Part shown: positions 26,450 to 36,360 of the stretch, piece after piece | How positions within the stretch are numbered: the first letter of the stretch is position 1 | How the letters are laid out: each line of letters begins with the position of its first letter | Assembly: GCF_013200955.2 (NCBI RefSeq) | Contig: NZ_CP053697.2 | Location: forward strand, 4,092,001 to 4,156,000 | From: Pseudomonas campi | GTDB taxonomy: Bacteria; Pseudomonadota; Gammaproteobacteria; Pseudomonadales; Pseudomonadaceae | DNA length: 64,000 nt | Direction of reading: 5' to 3' | Notes under the pieces: model-generated | Told to the model about the DNA's origin: nothing | The model's input: only the letters and a program-made list of their open reading frames with translations | The model's database searches: none | Position numbers and translations under genes: made by a program

Positions 26450-26593
26450 GGCGAATACCTCAGTGATTGCAATGAATGACGGCAGACGGCGAGCGCCCAG
26501 CCGTCACCCTAGCCTACGCGCTTGCCTGCACGACGCCCAGCAGGCGCAGCCGCTAAACGAGAGCGGAAAAGCAGGCCGTACAGGCCGACCCGC

Positions 26594-28504
<1,911 letters not shown>

Positions 28505-28608
28505 CGCGCGCGTTCACACTGTATCGAGCGGACGCGCAGCTGTAGTGTGAGCACGCCCAAAGGCGGCGCAGTCTATCAGTTTCGCCCCACCCTCGCCCGG
28601 AGAGCCTC

Positions 28609-29067
28609 ATGCCGTCTGACCTGTGGACTTTTGCCCAGCAGTGCTACGCCCACCCCGGCGTCGAAGCGGCCTGCCTGCGCCTGCAAGCGGCCGGGGCGGA
28701 CGTGTGCCTGCTGCTGTGCGGACTGTGGCTGGAGCAGCGCGGCGTGGCCTGCGACGACGAGCGCCTGGCAGCACTCAAGGCACTCAGCGAACCCTGGCAA
28801 CGCCAGGTCGTGCAACCGCTGCGGGAATTACGCCAGAACTGGCGGGAGGCGGCCCAACTCGATGCGGCGCAGTTGCGCCTGCGCGAGCAGGTCAAGGCGT
28901 TGGAACTGGAGGCCGAGCGCGAGCTGTTACGGCGCCTGGAAACCCTGACGGGCGCCTGGCCGCAGCAGGCGCAACCGGCGGCCTGGCTTGAGGCTTTGGC
29001 CACCAGTGCAGGAGAACAGCACCACGACGCGCTGCAGGTGCTGCGCGCCGTGGCAAACCGGACTTAA
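28609..29067 (+). CDS. TIGR02444/DUF2390 family protein
   Basis: The 152-residue product begins MPSDLWTFAQQCYAHPGVEAACLRLQ and continues with DVCLLLCGLWLEQRGV, which match the DUF2390 family. The second half is an amphipathic, Arg/Leu/Gln-rich helical region (LDAAQLRLREQVKALELEAE). Function is unknown. Its TAA stop overlaps the algP stop by two bases: the shared TTAA serves both convergent genes, leaving no room for a terminator. It diverges from the ABC-F gene. Confidence 0.85.
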   Translation: MPSDLWTFAQQCYAHPGVEAACLRLQAAGADVCLLLCGLWLEQRGVACDDERLAALKALSEPWQRQVVQPLRELRQNWREAAQLDAAQLRLREQVKALELEAERELLRRLETLTGAWPQQAQPAAWLEALATSAGEQHHDALQVLRAVANRT

Positions 29068-30167
29068 GCGCCGGTCGGTGGGGTGCTGCCATTGCTGGCA
29101 GCAGGTGCAGCGGCGGCCGGAGCGGACGCAGGAGCGGCAGCCGGAGCAGGGGCCGGCTTGGCAGCGACCGGCTTGGCGGCCGGGGCTTTCTTCACCGCTG
29201 GTTTGGCCGCAGGTTTTGCCGCAGGTTTCGCGGCGGGCTTGGCCACCGCCTTGACCGCAGCCTTGGCTGCTGCTGGCTTGGCCGCGCCGGCCGCCGGCGC
29301 CGGCGCCTTCGCTGCGGGCTTGGCTGCAGGCTTAGCAGCAGGTTTGACCGCTGCCTTGGCGGCCGCCGGTTTGGCAGCACTGACTGCTGGCTTCTTCGCC
29401 ACTGCCGGTTTGGCCGCGGGCTTGGCTGCGGGTTTCGCGGCCGGCTTGACCGGCGCCTTGGCTGCCGCAGGCTTGGCCGCGCTGGCTGCAGGTTTCTTCG
29501 CCACCGCCGGTTTGGCTACGGGCTTGGCTGCAGGCTTCGCGGCCGGCTTGGCCGGCGCTTTGGCGGCCGCCGGTTTGGCGGCGCTGGCGGCAGGCTTCTT
29601 CGCCACTGCCGGTTTGACGGCTGGCTTGGCCGCGGGTTTTGCAGCCGGCTTGGCGACGGCCTTGAGCGGCGTCTTGGCTGCCGCAGGTTTGGCAGCCGGC
29701 TTCTTCGCTACTGCGGGTTTGGCGGCAGGTTTCGCCGCTGCCTTGGCCACGGGTTTGGCTGCCGTACGGCTGCTCAGGGCCTTATTGGCCGCCTCGCGCA
29801 CCTTGCCTACGCCCTGGGCCAGTTTCAGGCTTTCCTGGGCATCGCGCTTGAGCTGCAGAATGTAGTTACGGGTTTCGGTCTGGCGGGTCTTGAGGTTGTC
29901 GAGCAGCTCTTCCAGTTCGCTGATCAGCGACTTGGCTTTGTCCTGCGCCTTGGCCTTGCCGGCCTTGGCTGCATCCTGCAATTTGCTGCGCGCTTCATGC
30001 AGTTTTTCCTGGGCTTTGCCGCGTTGCTTTTCCAGTTTGGTCAGCAGGCCTTCGGCTTCGACGAGAGCCTGCGAGCAGGCCTTTTCCAGATGTTCGAGCA
30101 GGCTGTGGGAGAGTTGCTGAAGCAGGTGCAGCGGAGTGGTAACGGACTTCTTATTGTTGGTCGGCAT
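29064..30167 (-). CDS. algP: Histone H1-like regulator AlgP (AlgR3)
   Basis: The protein has 367 residues from the ATG at 30167 (MPTNNKKSVTTPLHLLQQL); an ATG at 30200 would add 11 residues without a ribosome-binding site. The N-terminal 125 residues form a helical, Lys/Glu-rich domain. The rest is a long array of KPAA-type repeats (AKPAAKPAAKPA, with VAKKPA and AAKAPV variants), like eukaryotic histone H1 tails, ending in an Ala/Pro segment. AlgP binds DNA and activates alginate gene expression in P. aeruginosa. Repeat number is a likely site of slippage or assembly error. The gene converges with the TIGR02444 gene and diverges from the FKBP gene. Confidence 0.95.
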   Translation of the reverse strand: MPTNNKKSVTTPLHLLQQLSHSLLEHLEKACSQALVEAEGLLTKLEKQRGKAQEKLHEARSKLQDAAKAGKAKAQDKAKSLISELEELLDNLKTRQTETRNYILQLKRDAQESLKLAQGVGKVREAANKALSSRTAAKPVAKAAAKPAAKPAVAKKPAAKPAAAKTPLKAVAKPAAKPAAKPAVKPAVAKKPAASAAKPAAAKAPAKPAAKPAAKPVAKPAVAKKPAASAAKPAAAKAPVKPAAKPAAKPAAKPAVAKKPAVSAAKPAAAKAAVKPAAKPAAKPAAKAPAPAAGAAKPAAAKAAVKAVAKPAAKPAAKPAAKPAVKKAPAAKPVAAKPAPAPAAAPASAPAAAAPAASNGSTPPTGA

Positions 30168-30294
30168 GACGTGCCTCCTAACGGACGTTGGTGACCCCAT
30201 ACTAGACGCCAGATTCTCAGGTCGCTAGCTGCACATTGTGACGATGGCAAGCACTGGCATAATCGTCCACACATTCACCCCGAGATTTCCCCCG

Positions 30295-30942
30295 ATGCTG
30301 CGCTGTCTTTTGCTCCTGCTCTGCCTCTCGCCCGCACTGCTTGCAGCCTCCACGCCAGAGGATGATCTGGCCTATAGCCTGGGCGCCAGACTGGGTGAGC
30401 GGCTGCGCAGCGAAGTGCCCGATCTGCAGCTGGAAGCCTTGCTCGAAGGCATGCGCCAGGCCTATCGCGCGGAGCCTTTGCGGCTGCCGCCAGAGCGCAT
30501 CGACAACCTCCTCGATGAACACGAGGAACGCCTCGCCCTGCGTGCAGCGGCCGTTCGTCACGAGCAGGCGCGGGCCACGGAACAGCGCTTTCTGGCTGCG
30601 GAAAAAGCCAAGCCCGGGGTTCGTGAATTGGCCGGTGGCGTACTGGTTCATGAGCTGCGTCCCGGAACGGGAAAAGCCGGCAATGCCGCACGGGTGCAAG
30701 TACGCTATCGCGGCGAGCTGGCCGACGGCAGCCTGTTTGACCAGAGTGAAGGGCCGCAGTGGTTCCGCCTCAACAGCCTGATCAGCGGCTGGCAGACCGC
30801 CCTACGGGCGATGCCGGTGGGGGCCAAATGGCGGGTGGTGATTCCAGCGGCACAGGCGTATGGCCAGGCTGGCGCCGGCGATCTGATTCCGCCGGATGCG
30901 CCGCTGGTGTTCGAGCTGGAGTTGCTGGATATCGCCGACTAG
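30295..30942 (+). CDS. FKBP-type peptidyl-prolyl isomerase
   Basis: The 215-residue product starts MLRCLLLLLCLSPALLAAS, a signal peptide. An FKBP-N dimerisation-like segment (DDLAYSLGARLGERL) and a helical linker follow. The FKBP domain (about residues 110-215) contains VQVRYRGELADGSLFD, then GWQTALRAMPVGAKWRVVIP and the AYGQAGAGD loop. FDQS and the aromatic pocket residues look intact. It should be a periplasmic prolyl isomerase, like FkpA/Mip. It diverges from algP and converges with algQ, matching PA5254 between PA5253 (algP) and PA5255 (algQ). Confidence 0.92.
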   Translation: MLRCLLLLLCLSPALLAASTPEDDLAYSLGARLGERLRSEVPDLQLEALLEGMRQAYRAEPLRLPPERIDNLLDEHEERLALRAAAVRHEQARATEQRFLAAEKAKPGVRELAGGVLVHELRPGTGKAGNAARVQVRYRGELADGSLFDQSEGPQWFRLNSLISGWQTALRAMPVGAKWRVVIPAAQAYGQAGAGDLIPPDAPLVFELELLDIAD

Positions 30943-30964
30943 CAGTCGGCGTCCAGCACCGCCT

Positions 30965-31165
30965 TAGAATCTGTTTACGATATTTTGAGCTAGAGCCAGG
31001 CAGGCGCAACGACCAACGGGAGTAACAGCCGCAGGCTGACCCGAAGGGTGAGCGCCAGCGAATCAATTGGGCGAGGGCGCGGAGTTTACGAGCTGTAAAT
31101 GAGCAGCCCGAGCCCAATTTCAACGCAGCATGGCCGACGATCAAGAAATCGTAGACAGGTTCTCA
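30965..31165 (-). repeat. Structured inverted-repeat element, family I, copy C
   Basis: The 201-bp element runs from TAGAATCTGTTTACGATA to ATCGTAGACAGGTTCTCA. It has the internal blocks GAGCCAGGCAGGCGC, GGAGTTTACGAGCTGTAAAT and AACGCAGCATGGCCGACGAT. An additional roughly 50-bp segment (AACAGCCGCAGGCTGACCCG...) lies before the core hairpin. On the minus strand its first three bases are the TGA stop of algQ. It occupies almost the whole gap between the convergent FKBP and algQ genes. Confidence 0.88.
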
Positions 31166-31636
31166 GACCGAGGCGACGCCCTGCTGCTCATGGGAATTGT
31201 GCAGCACTTCGATCAGGCAATCTTCCAGCTCGAAGCGCTCGTGCAGCATTTGCCCGAGGCGTTTCAACTCCGCGCTCAGGGAAGCGGTATCGCGGCAGTC
31301 GCCGTTGTCGCAACGGTCATTGAAGGCCAGCGCCACTTCGGTGATGGCTTCGATACGCGGGTAGATCTGCTTGGCCAGTTCGAGGCCGCGCTGGTCACCG
31401 AAGGCCTTGGCCTCGCCGGTCAGTTGCTCGTAAACCTCGAAGTGCCCGGCCGAAACATAGTCGACGAGAATCTCGCAGAAGCGCTGCAGATCCTGAGCAT
31501 TGGCTGCAGGTGCCTGAGGCTTGTCACTGAGGAGGTCATAGGCGCGAACCAGCTCATGACGTTCCTGAAGCCAGCGGTCGATCAGCTGGTGTACTCCACC
31601 CCAACGTTCCTGGGCGTTCTGGCAGCTCTCGAGCAT
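31163..31636 (-). CDS. algQ: Anti-sigma-70 factor / alginate regulator AlgQ (Rsd family)
   Basis: The 157-residue protein begins MLESCQNAQERWGGVHQLIDRWLQERHELV, the Rsd/AlgQ start. LSDKPQAPAANAQDLQRFCEILVDYVSAGHFEVYEQLTGE-type text (partly quoted) continues the family match. AlgQ binds the RpoD sigma factor, freeing core polymerase for alternative sigma factors, and is required for alginate and polyphosphate-linked traits in P. aeruginosa. The last codon before the TGA is GTC. The TGA itself is the first codon of repeat element copy C, so the element defines the exact C-terminus. Confidence 0.94.
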   Translation of the reverse strand: MLESCQNAQERWGGVHQLIDRWLQERHELVRAYDLLSDKPQAPAANAQDLQRFCEILVDYVSAGHFEVYEQLTGEAKAFGDQRGLELAKQIYPRIEAITEVALAFNDRCDNGDCRDTASLSAELKRLGQMLHERFELEDCLIEVLHNSHEQQGVASV

Positions 31637-31820
31637 GATGTCCTCACTTCCCTACAGGTGAATGCTGGTGTACCGCAGCCCCGAGCCGATTATTTGGCAA
31701 CTTGGGCAGCCCCGAAAAAACACCCGGTGAAGTGCCGGATTACTGACGAGACGTTGGGCCAGAGTATGCCCGCCGGCTCCCGCCAGCAAGTCACCTTGAT
31801 CGGGAAATTGCTGACCCGGG

Positions 31821-32348
31821 TCATTTCACCGGTTTGTAGAAGCTCAGAGTCACCTGCCCGAGGTCGATCCCCCACTTGGACATGCGCGCACGGTTGAGCA
31901 TCACGCGCTGATCCATGAGGAACATCCAGTCATCGAAGTCGACCACATACTGCTCGCCATCGACCTTGAGCAACAGCTGGTAGCGCCAGTGCAGGGCATT
32001 GCCGGACACCTCGCCGATGGCCTCGCCGACAACATCGCCGGCGGTTCCGCGCCAGCTGCCATCAGCCTGCCGGCGCAAGGTCCAGACGCGCCGCTCGGTG
32101 CTGCCGTCGCTGTAGGTGAAGCGTTCGTCGAGGGTACCGACATCGCCCTGCCAGGTACCCGTGAGGGCCACGTGAAAACGTTTGACCACTTCCCCGGAAC
32201 GGTTCTGGAACATGCCCCAGGCTTCCAGCTCACCGTTCAGGTAGTCCGACAACTCAAGGGCCGGCTGCTCGGCGGCGTACTGGCGAACATCCGTGCCCGT
32301 GCAACCGGCCATGCACAGGGCGAACAGCAAGACGATCAAGGCACGCAT
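31821..32348 (-). CDS. DUF3833 family lipoprotein
   Basis: The 175-residue product has a lipoprotein signal peptide (MRALIVLLFALCMAGC, lipobox LCMAGC, modified Cys at 16). The DUF3833 segments NGELEAWGMFQNRSGEVVKR and GTWQGDVGTLDERFTYSDG follow. ERRVWTLRRQADGSWRGTA and VDFDDWMFLMD resemble a beta-barrel (lipocalin-like) fold. It is likely anchored in the inner or outer membrane facing the periplasm. Function unknown. It follows the dsbB gene on the same strand, 89 bp away, probably in the same transcript. Confidence 0.85.
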   Translation of the reverse strand: MRALIVLLFALCMAGCTGTDVRQYAAEQPALELSDYLNGELEAWGMFQNRSGEVVKRFHVALTGTWQGDVGTLDERFTYSDGSTERRVWTLRRQADGSWRGTAGDVVGEAIGEVSGNALHWRYQLLLKVDGEQYVVDFDDWMFLMDQRVMLNRARMSKWGIDLGQVTLSFYKPVK

Positions 32349-32437
32349 GATGGGACTCCGGCAGCCGCAAGGTGTGCCAGGACTATGCCGCGCGCGCGGA
32401 CCGCGGGCAACCGCCCGCCGTTACCGGCTATTGCGGA

Positions 32438-32929
32438 TCAACTGCGACGCAGCAACTGGAACAGGCTGAACAGAATCATGCCGACGAAGGCCAGCAGGCT
32501 CCACTCCGGCACGCTCATGCCGAACAGCGTCCAGCTCACTTCCGCGCAATCGGCGGTGCCGTGGAACACCAGACGGACGATTTCCTGCAGCGGCAACGCA
32601 TCGAGCATGAACTCCAGGCTCGGCAGACAGGCCTCGAGCTGATCCGGCGGCACGCCCTGCAGCCACACCTGGCGTCCGGCCGTGCCGGCACCCAGCGCCG
32701 CGAACAGCATGGCCAGCACCGCATACAGACGACGCCCCAGCCGCGCCGGGCCATGGATGGCGGCGATCAGGCAGACCACGGCGAAGAGGATCACGCAGAC
32801 GCGCTGCACGATGCACATCGGGCACGGTTCCAGCCCGACATAGTGCTCAAGGAACAACGCACCGCCCATCAGGCCAAGGCAACCGAGAAAAGCGAGGAGA
32901 AACAGGGTACGCGGATTGGCCAAAGCCAT
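32438..32929 (-). CDS. dsbB: Disulfide bond formation protein B (DsbB family)
   Basis: The 163-residue protein has four membrane spans. The first periplasmic loop has EPCPMCIVQR, the quinone-linked CXXC. The second loop carries the other redox Cys pair (EACLPSLEF and HGTADCAEVSW). It reoxidises DsbA and passes electrons to ubiquinone. P. aeruginosa has two DsbB paralogues; synteny next to hemY suggests this is the DsbH-type copy (PA5256). Whether it serves a specialised DsbA cannot be judged here. Confidence 0.93.
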   Translation of the reverse strand: MALANPRTLFLLAFLGCLGLMGGALFLEHYVGLEPCPMCIVQRVCVILFAVVCLIAAIHGPARLGRRLYAVLAMLFAALGAGTAGRQVWLQGVPPDQLEACLPSLEFMLDALPLQEIVRLVFHGTADCAEVSWTLFGMSVPEWSLLAFVGMILFSLFQLLRRS

Positions 32930-33032
32930 GAGGACTCCGAAGCAGACGGGAAAGGCGGTTACGGTAGAGGAAAGCCGGTCAGGCTTTCAAGGCAACATGC
33001 GGCACCTCGTCCGTGACCAGGCGCCGCACGTC

Positions 33033-33195
33033 TAGTGGCCTGTGCGGCTAATCCGTGCATTCAAGTTCGAGTGCCAGGGTTTGCCAGACAAGGCGCCGCG
33101 ACGAGTCGTAGCAGAGCTACGGTGAGGAGCGGCAACGCAGTATGGCGAAGTCTGGCGCCGAAATTGGATATTTGAATTAGCCAAACAGGCCACTA
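33033..33195 (-). repeat. Structured inverted-repeat element, family II
   Basis: The 163-bp element has terminal inverted repeats TAGTGGCCTGTGCGGCTAAT and ATTAGCCAAACAGGCCACTA. Internally, CCAGACAAGGC pairs with GCGAAGTCTGGCGCC, and the central hairpin CGTAGC-AGA-GCTACG is followed by GGTGAGGAG. AACGCAGTATGGCGA matches the family I block AACGCAGCATGGCCGA. CTA flanks both ends (CTAG left, CTAC right), a possible target duplication. It ends 9 bp beyond the hemY stop. Confidence 0.8.
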
Positions 33196-33204
33196 CCCAC
33201 GCGC

Positions 33205-34440
33205 TCAGACGCGCGTCGGCAGTGGCAGGTTCGGCAGTTGCTGATCGAGCAGGCCGAGGCCTTCCTGGAACAGCTGATTGCTCTTTTCCAGCTCGCCCAG
33301 ATGGGCCAGCAGACGGGCCAGTTCGGCACAGGTTTCCGCGCTGCGGGAAAACTCCAGGCTGATCTCGAAGTACTCGCGGGCCTTGCCCCACAGGCTGTTC
33401 TGCAGACACAGGCGACCGAGGCTGAGCAGCAGCACGGGGTCCTGCGGATGCTGCTTGAGCAGGGCTTCGGCCGCCTGCAGCTGACGCGCCGGATCACGCC
33501 CGCGCAGCAGGCCATAGAGCCGCACCAGGCGGCTATCGTAAGCCTGCTTGAGGCCCTTGCGCAGGACCTCCTCGGCTTCTTCCGGGGCACCCAGCTGCTG
33601 CAGCTGACCGGCATAGGCGAGCAGCAACTCTGGCTCGCTGCGCTGGGTCGAGGACAACTGCTGCCAGGCCGCAGTCAGCGGCTGCAAGGCGGCCTCACCC
33701 TGGTTCAACCCGGCCTGCCCGGCAGCCAGCAGGCGACCTTGCCAGACCTGCCGCTCCAGGGTAGCCAGGTCCTCGCCGCCGAGCACCTGGCCCTTGCGCA
33801 GCTCGGGCAACAGATCGAGCAGGGCCGACCAGTCGGCCCGGGCCAGCAGCAGGCTCTGCAGCTGGCGCAGTACCTGACGGTGACGCGGGTGACGCTGGCG
33901 CATCACCTGCAAGGTTTCCTGGGCGGCGGCACTTTCACCACGCGCCTGCTGCAGTTCGGCATGGGTCAGGGCAATGGCCAGTTCGGCCTGCGGCTGACGC
34001 TGCAGGGCGCGCTCGAGAAAGCTGTCGCTCTGTTCGTAATTGCCCAGCTGCTGCGCCGCCCGGGCCGCGCCCAGGTAGTGCATCAGCGGCTGGCGCTCAC
34101 CTTCGGCCGCCTGCTGCAGATGGCGCACCGCACGCTCCCAGCGCCCTTCGGCGAGATCCAGCAGGCCCTTGTCGGCCGCCAGCTGCTGACGCTTGCCATG
34201 ATTGCGCCGCGACCAGGGATTGAGCAGGCCACCGGAAGCCACGAACAGCCGCCACAGCCAGCGCACGCCCCAGACCAATAGCCAGACCAGTGTCGCCAGG
34301 AGCAGAAACACCCACAGGCTGGACTCATAGCGAAAGCTCTTCCAGGCGATCAGCACATAGCCGCTGTGTTCGGCGATGGCCAGACCAAGCAGGGTGGTGG
34401 TGGCGACCACCAGAAGCAGCAGCAGGATGGCGCGGATCAT
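33205..34440 (-). CDS. hemY: HemY, TPR protein of the hem operon
   Basis: The 411-residue protein starts MIRAILLLLLVVATTTLLGLAIAEHSG, a signal anchor, with a second span near residues 40-67. The rest is helical TPR-like repeats (HAELQQARGESAAAQETLQ; LLLAYAGQLQQLGAPEEAEEVL). This matches the proteobacterial HemY encoded with hemCDX; it is not the protoporphyrinogen oxidase that shares the name. Its exact biochemical role in haem synthesis is unresolved. The start overlaps the hemX stop (ATGA), so translation is coupled. Family II repeat lies just after its stop. Confidence 0.93.
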   Translation of the reverse strand: MIRAILLLLLVVATTTLLGLAIAEHSGYVLIAWKSFRYESSLWVFLLLATLVWLLVWGVRWLWRLFVASGGLLNPWSRRNHGKRQQLAADKGLLDLAEGRWERAVRHLQQAAEGERQPLMHYLGAARAAQQLGNYEQSDSFLERALQRQPQAELAIALTHAELQQARGESAAAQETLQVMRQRHPRHRQVLRQLQSLLLARADWSALLDLLPELRKGQVLGGEDLATLERQVWQGRLLAAGQAGLNQGEAALQPLTAAWQQLSSTQRSEPELLLAYAGQLQQLGAPEEAEEVLRKGLKQAYDSRLVRLYGLLRGRDPARQLQAAEALLKQHPQDPVLLLSLGRLCLQNSLWGKAREYFEISLEFSRSAETCAELARLLAHLGELEKSNQLFQEGLGLLDQQLPNLPLPTRV

Positions 34441-35564
34441 TGCCCGCCCTCCTCGGTTTCCACTGCGTCCACCGCTTCCGGCATCAGCTCACGGGCCTCG
34501 CGCAACTTGAGGTAGGCCTGCAGGGTATTCAGCGCCGGATCCAGGCTAGGCAGCTTGGCCACGACCGCCTGCTCACCCAGCTCGCCGATGCGCTGCTGCA
34601 TGGCCTTGACCGCCTGATTGTCACGATCGAAGTAGTTGTCGAGCACCGCATGCGCCGCCGTCAGGGCCTGCCGGTAGACCTCCGGCTGGCCATTCAACGC
34701 GCCCCATTGCGCCTGCTCCAGGGCCAGCGCCAGGGTCAGGCGCACCTGCGCCAGGCTCTGCCCGGCCAGTAGCGGACGCACATCCTGGTCGGCCTGCAGG
34801 TCGAGGCGCACATAGCGCGACAGCTTTGCCCACAGCTCGGCCCAGCGACTGCTGTCACTGGCACTGGCGGCCGTCGGCACTTCGCTCGGCAGAATGTATT
34901 CGGGGGCGAGCATCTGCAGCTGATCGACCTGCCCACGCAAAGCCGCCAGCTGCAGGAACAGACCACTGCGATCGACCTGCGGCAGGCTGTTCAGCGCCTC
35001 CAGCACCTTGATCAGCTCACCGCGCGCGGCGAAGGCCTGCGGATCATCCTGCGCCTGCAGGATGCTGTCGGCCCCCTGCACCAGCGCGGTGGCGCTGTTG
35101 ACGTCCTGCAATGCGCTGAGACGCAGCATGGCCAGGCGCAGCAAGTGCTCGGCCTCGGCCAGGCGCCAGTCTTCGCGGCTCTTGCCGAGCAACCCGGAGA
35201 GGCTTTGCGCCAGGCGCTGCTGATCGCCCTGCAGGCTCACCAGCAGGTCGCGCTGGGCGCCCAGGTCGGCCGCAGTCGGCAACCCGGCCAGGCGCTGGGC
35301 GATGCGCTGCTCGCTGGCCTGCAGCTGTTGCTGCGCCGCTGCACTGCTCTCGTTGAAGCGGGCCAGCTGCTGCGCCGCCTGGTCCTGCTGCAGGTACAAC
35401 TGCCAGCTGCTCCAGCCACCGGCAGCCAAGCCGGCGGCGCCGATCAGCAACGCCACTGCGGCGAGGCCACGGCCCTTGGCCTTGGGCGGCGCTACGGCGG
35501 GCGACTGAGCCTTGGTCAGAGTGTCCTGAGTTGCTTCGCTGATCTGCGGGGCTGTCTCGCTCAC
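34437..35564 (-). CDS. hemX: HemX, membrane-anchored uroporphyrinogen-III methyltransferase-like protein
   Basis: The GTG at 35564 gives 375 residues beginning with Ser-Glu-Thr-Ala-Pro-Gln, preceded by AAGGATGG at good spacing. An Ala/Pro-rich cytoplasmic tail precedes a single span (LAAVALLIGAAGLAAGGWSS). A long helical region follows with the HemX motifs EAEHLLRLAMLRLSALQDV and RGELIKVLEALNSLPQVDRS. It has no methyltransferase SAM-binding motif, so the classical family name is misleading. It is likely an inner-membrane scaffold of tetrapyrrole enzymes. It overlaps hemY and follows hemD. Confidence 0.92.
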   Translation of the reverse strand: MSETAPQISEATQDTLTKAQSPAVAPPKAKGRGLAAVALLIGAAGLAAGGWSSWQLYLQQDQAAQQLARFNESSAAAQQQLQASEQRIAQRLAGLPTAADLGAQRDLLVSLQGDQQRLAQSLSGLLGKSREDWRLAEAEHLLRLAMLRLSALQDVNSATALVQGADSILQAQDDPQAFAARGELIKVLEALNSLPQVDRSGLFLQLAALRGQVDQLQMLAPEYILPSEVPTAASASDSSRWAELWAKLSRYVRLDLQADQDVRPLLAGQSLAQVRLTLALALEQAQWGALNGQPEVYRQALTAAHAVLDNYFDRDNQAVKAMQQRIGELGEQAVVAKLPSLDPALNTLQAYLKLREARELMPEAVDAVETEEGGQ

Positions 35565-35580
35565 GTGTCCATCCTTTGCA

Positions 35581-36360
35581 TCAGAGGGGCGGCGCGCTTG
35601 CACGCAAGGCCGCCAGAACAGCCGCAGCACTGGCGCCGCGACAATCGATTGGGTGCAGGGCACCGGCCGCCCGGGCCAGCTCGGCGACCCGTGGGCTGGG
35701 CACCAACAAGGGTAGCCGAGCCAGCTCAGGCCAGTCAGCCCCGGCCAGTTGCTGCAGATGTTCGAGGCCCTGAGCACTGCTGACCAGCAGGGCGTTGAGA
35801 CGTTCCCCGCGCACGCGCTGCACCAGGCAACCAGGTGGATAGTCCGGCAGCACGCGGCGATAGAGTTCCAGATAATCGACCGCCACGCCACGTTCGCGCA
35901 GGGTCTCGGCGAGCAGTTCGCGCCCGCCCTCGCCGCGCAGGATCAGCACCCGCGGCGCCGGCGTAGCCAGTGCCTGCTGCAACTCGGGCAGCGCCAACAG
36001 GGCCTCACTGTCGTCGCCAGCAGCCGGGCAGGTAGCCCGCAGGCCGTGGGGTTCGAGGTACGCATCGAGGATCTGCGCGGTCGCCGCGCCAACGCTGAAC
36101 CAGCGCTGACTGGCTGGAGGCTGTGGCCAGTAGCGTTCGAGCAGCTGCAAGCCCAGGCGTGCAGCCGGCTTGCTGACCACGATCAGTGCGCTGTAGCGCG
36201 CCAGTTCATCCATCGTCTTGCGCTGCTCGGCGATTTCCGCCAGCACCTCGATGGCCAATAGGGGCAGGCTGCTGCTGTACACCCCGGCTTCGGCCAGGGT
36301 CGCGGCCAGGGCCGCATTCTCGGCGGCCGGGCGGGTCAGCAGCAGGCGCCAGCCCGTCAC
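35581..36360 (-). CDS. hemD: Uroporphyrinogen-III synthase
   Basis: The start is the GTG at 36360, inside the hemC stop (GTGA overlap), giving 259 residues. The frame is open further upstream within hemC, but the family sequence begins with TGWRLLLTRPAAENAALAA. Conserved pieces are SKPAARLGLQLLERYWPQP, then FSVGAATAQILDAYL and ILRGEGGRELLAETLRERG. The enzyme closes and inverts ring D of hydroxymethylbilane to give uroporphyrinogen III. It is translationally coupled to hemC and followed by hemX. Confidence 0.95.
   Translation of the reverse strand: MTGWRLLLTRPAAENAALAATLAEAGVYSSSLPLLAIEVLAEIAEQRKTMDELARYSALIVVSKPAARLGLQLLERYWPQPPASQRWFSVGAATAQILDAYLEPHGLRATCPAAGDDSEALLALPELQQALATPAPRVLILRGEGGRELLAETLRERGVAVDYLELYRRVLPDYPPGCLVQRVRGERLNALLVSSAQGLEHLQQLAGADWPELARLPLLVPSPRVAELARAAGALHPIDCRGASAAAVLAALRASAPPL

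Noticed and set aside
29083..29865. A 260-codon plus-strand frame rich in Ala/Gly/Leu
   Set aside because: It is the antisense reading of the algP repeat array; its low-complexity composition is a mirror of KPAA codons.
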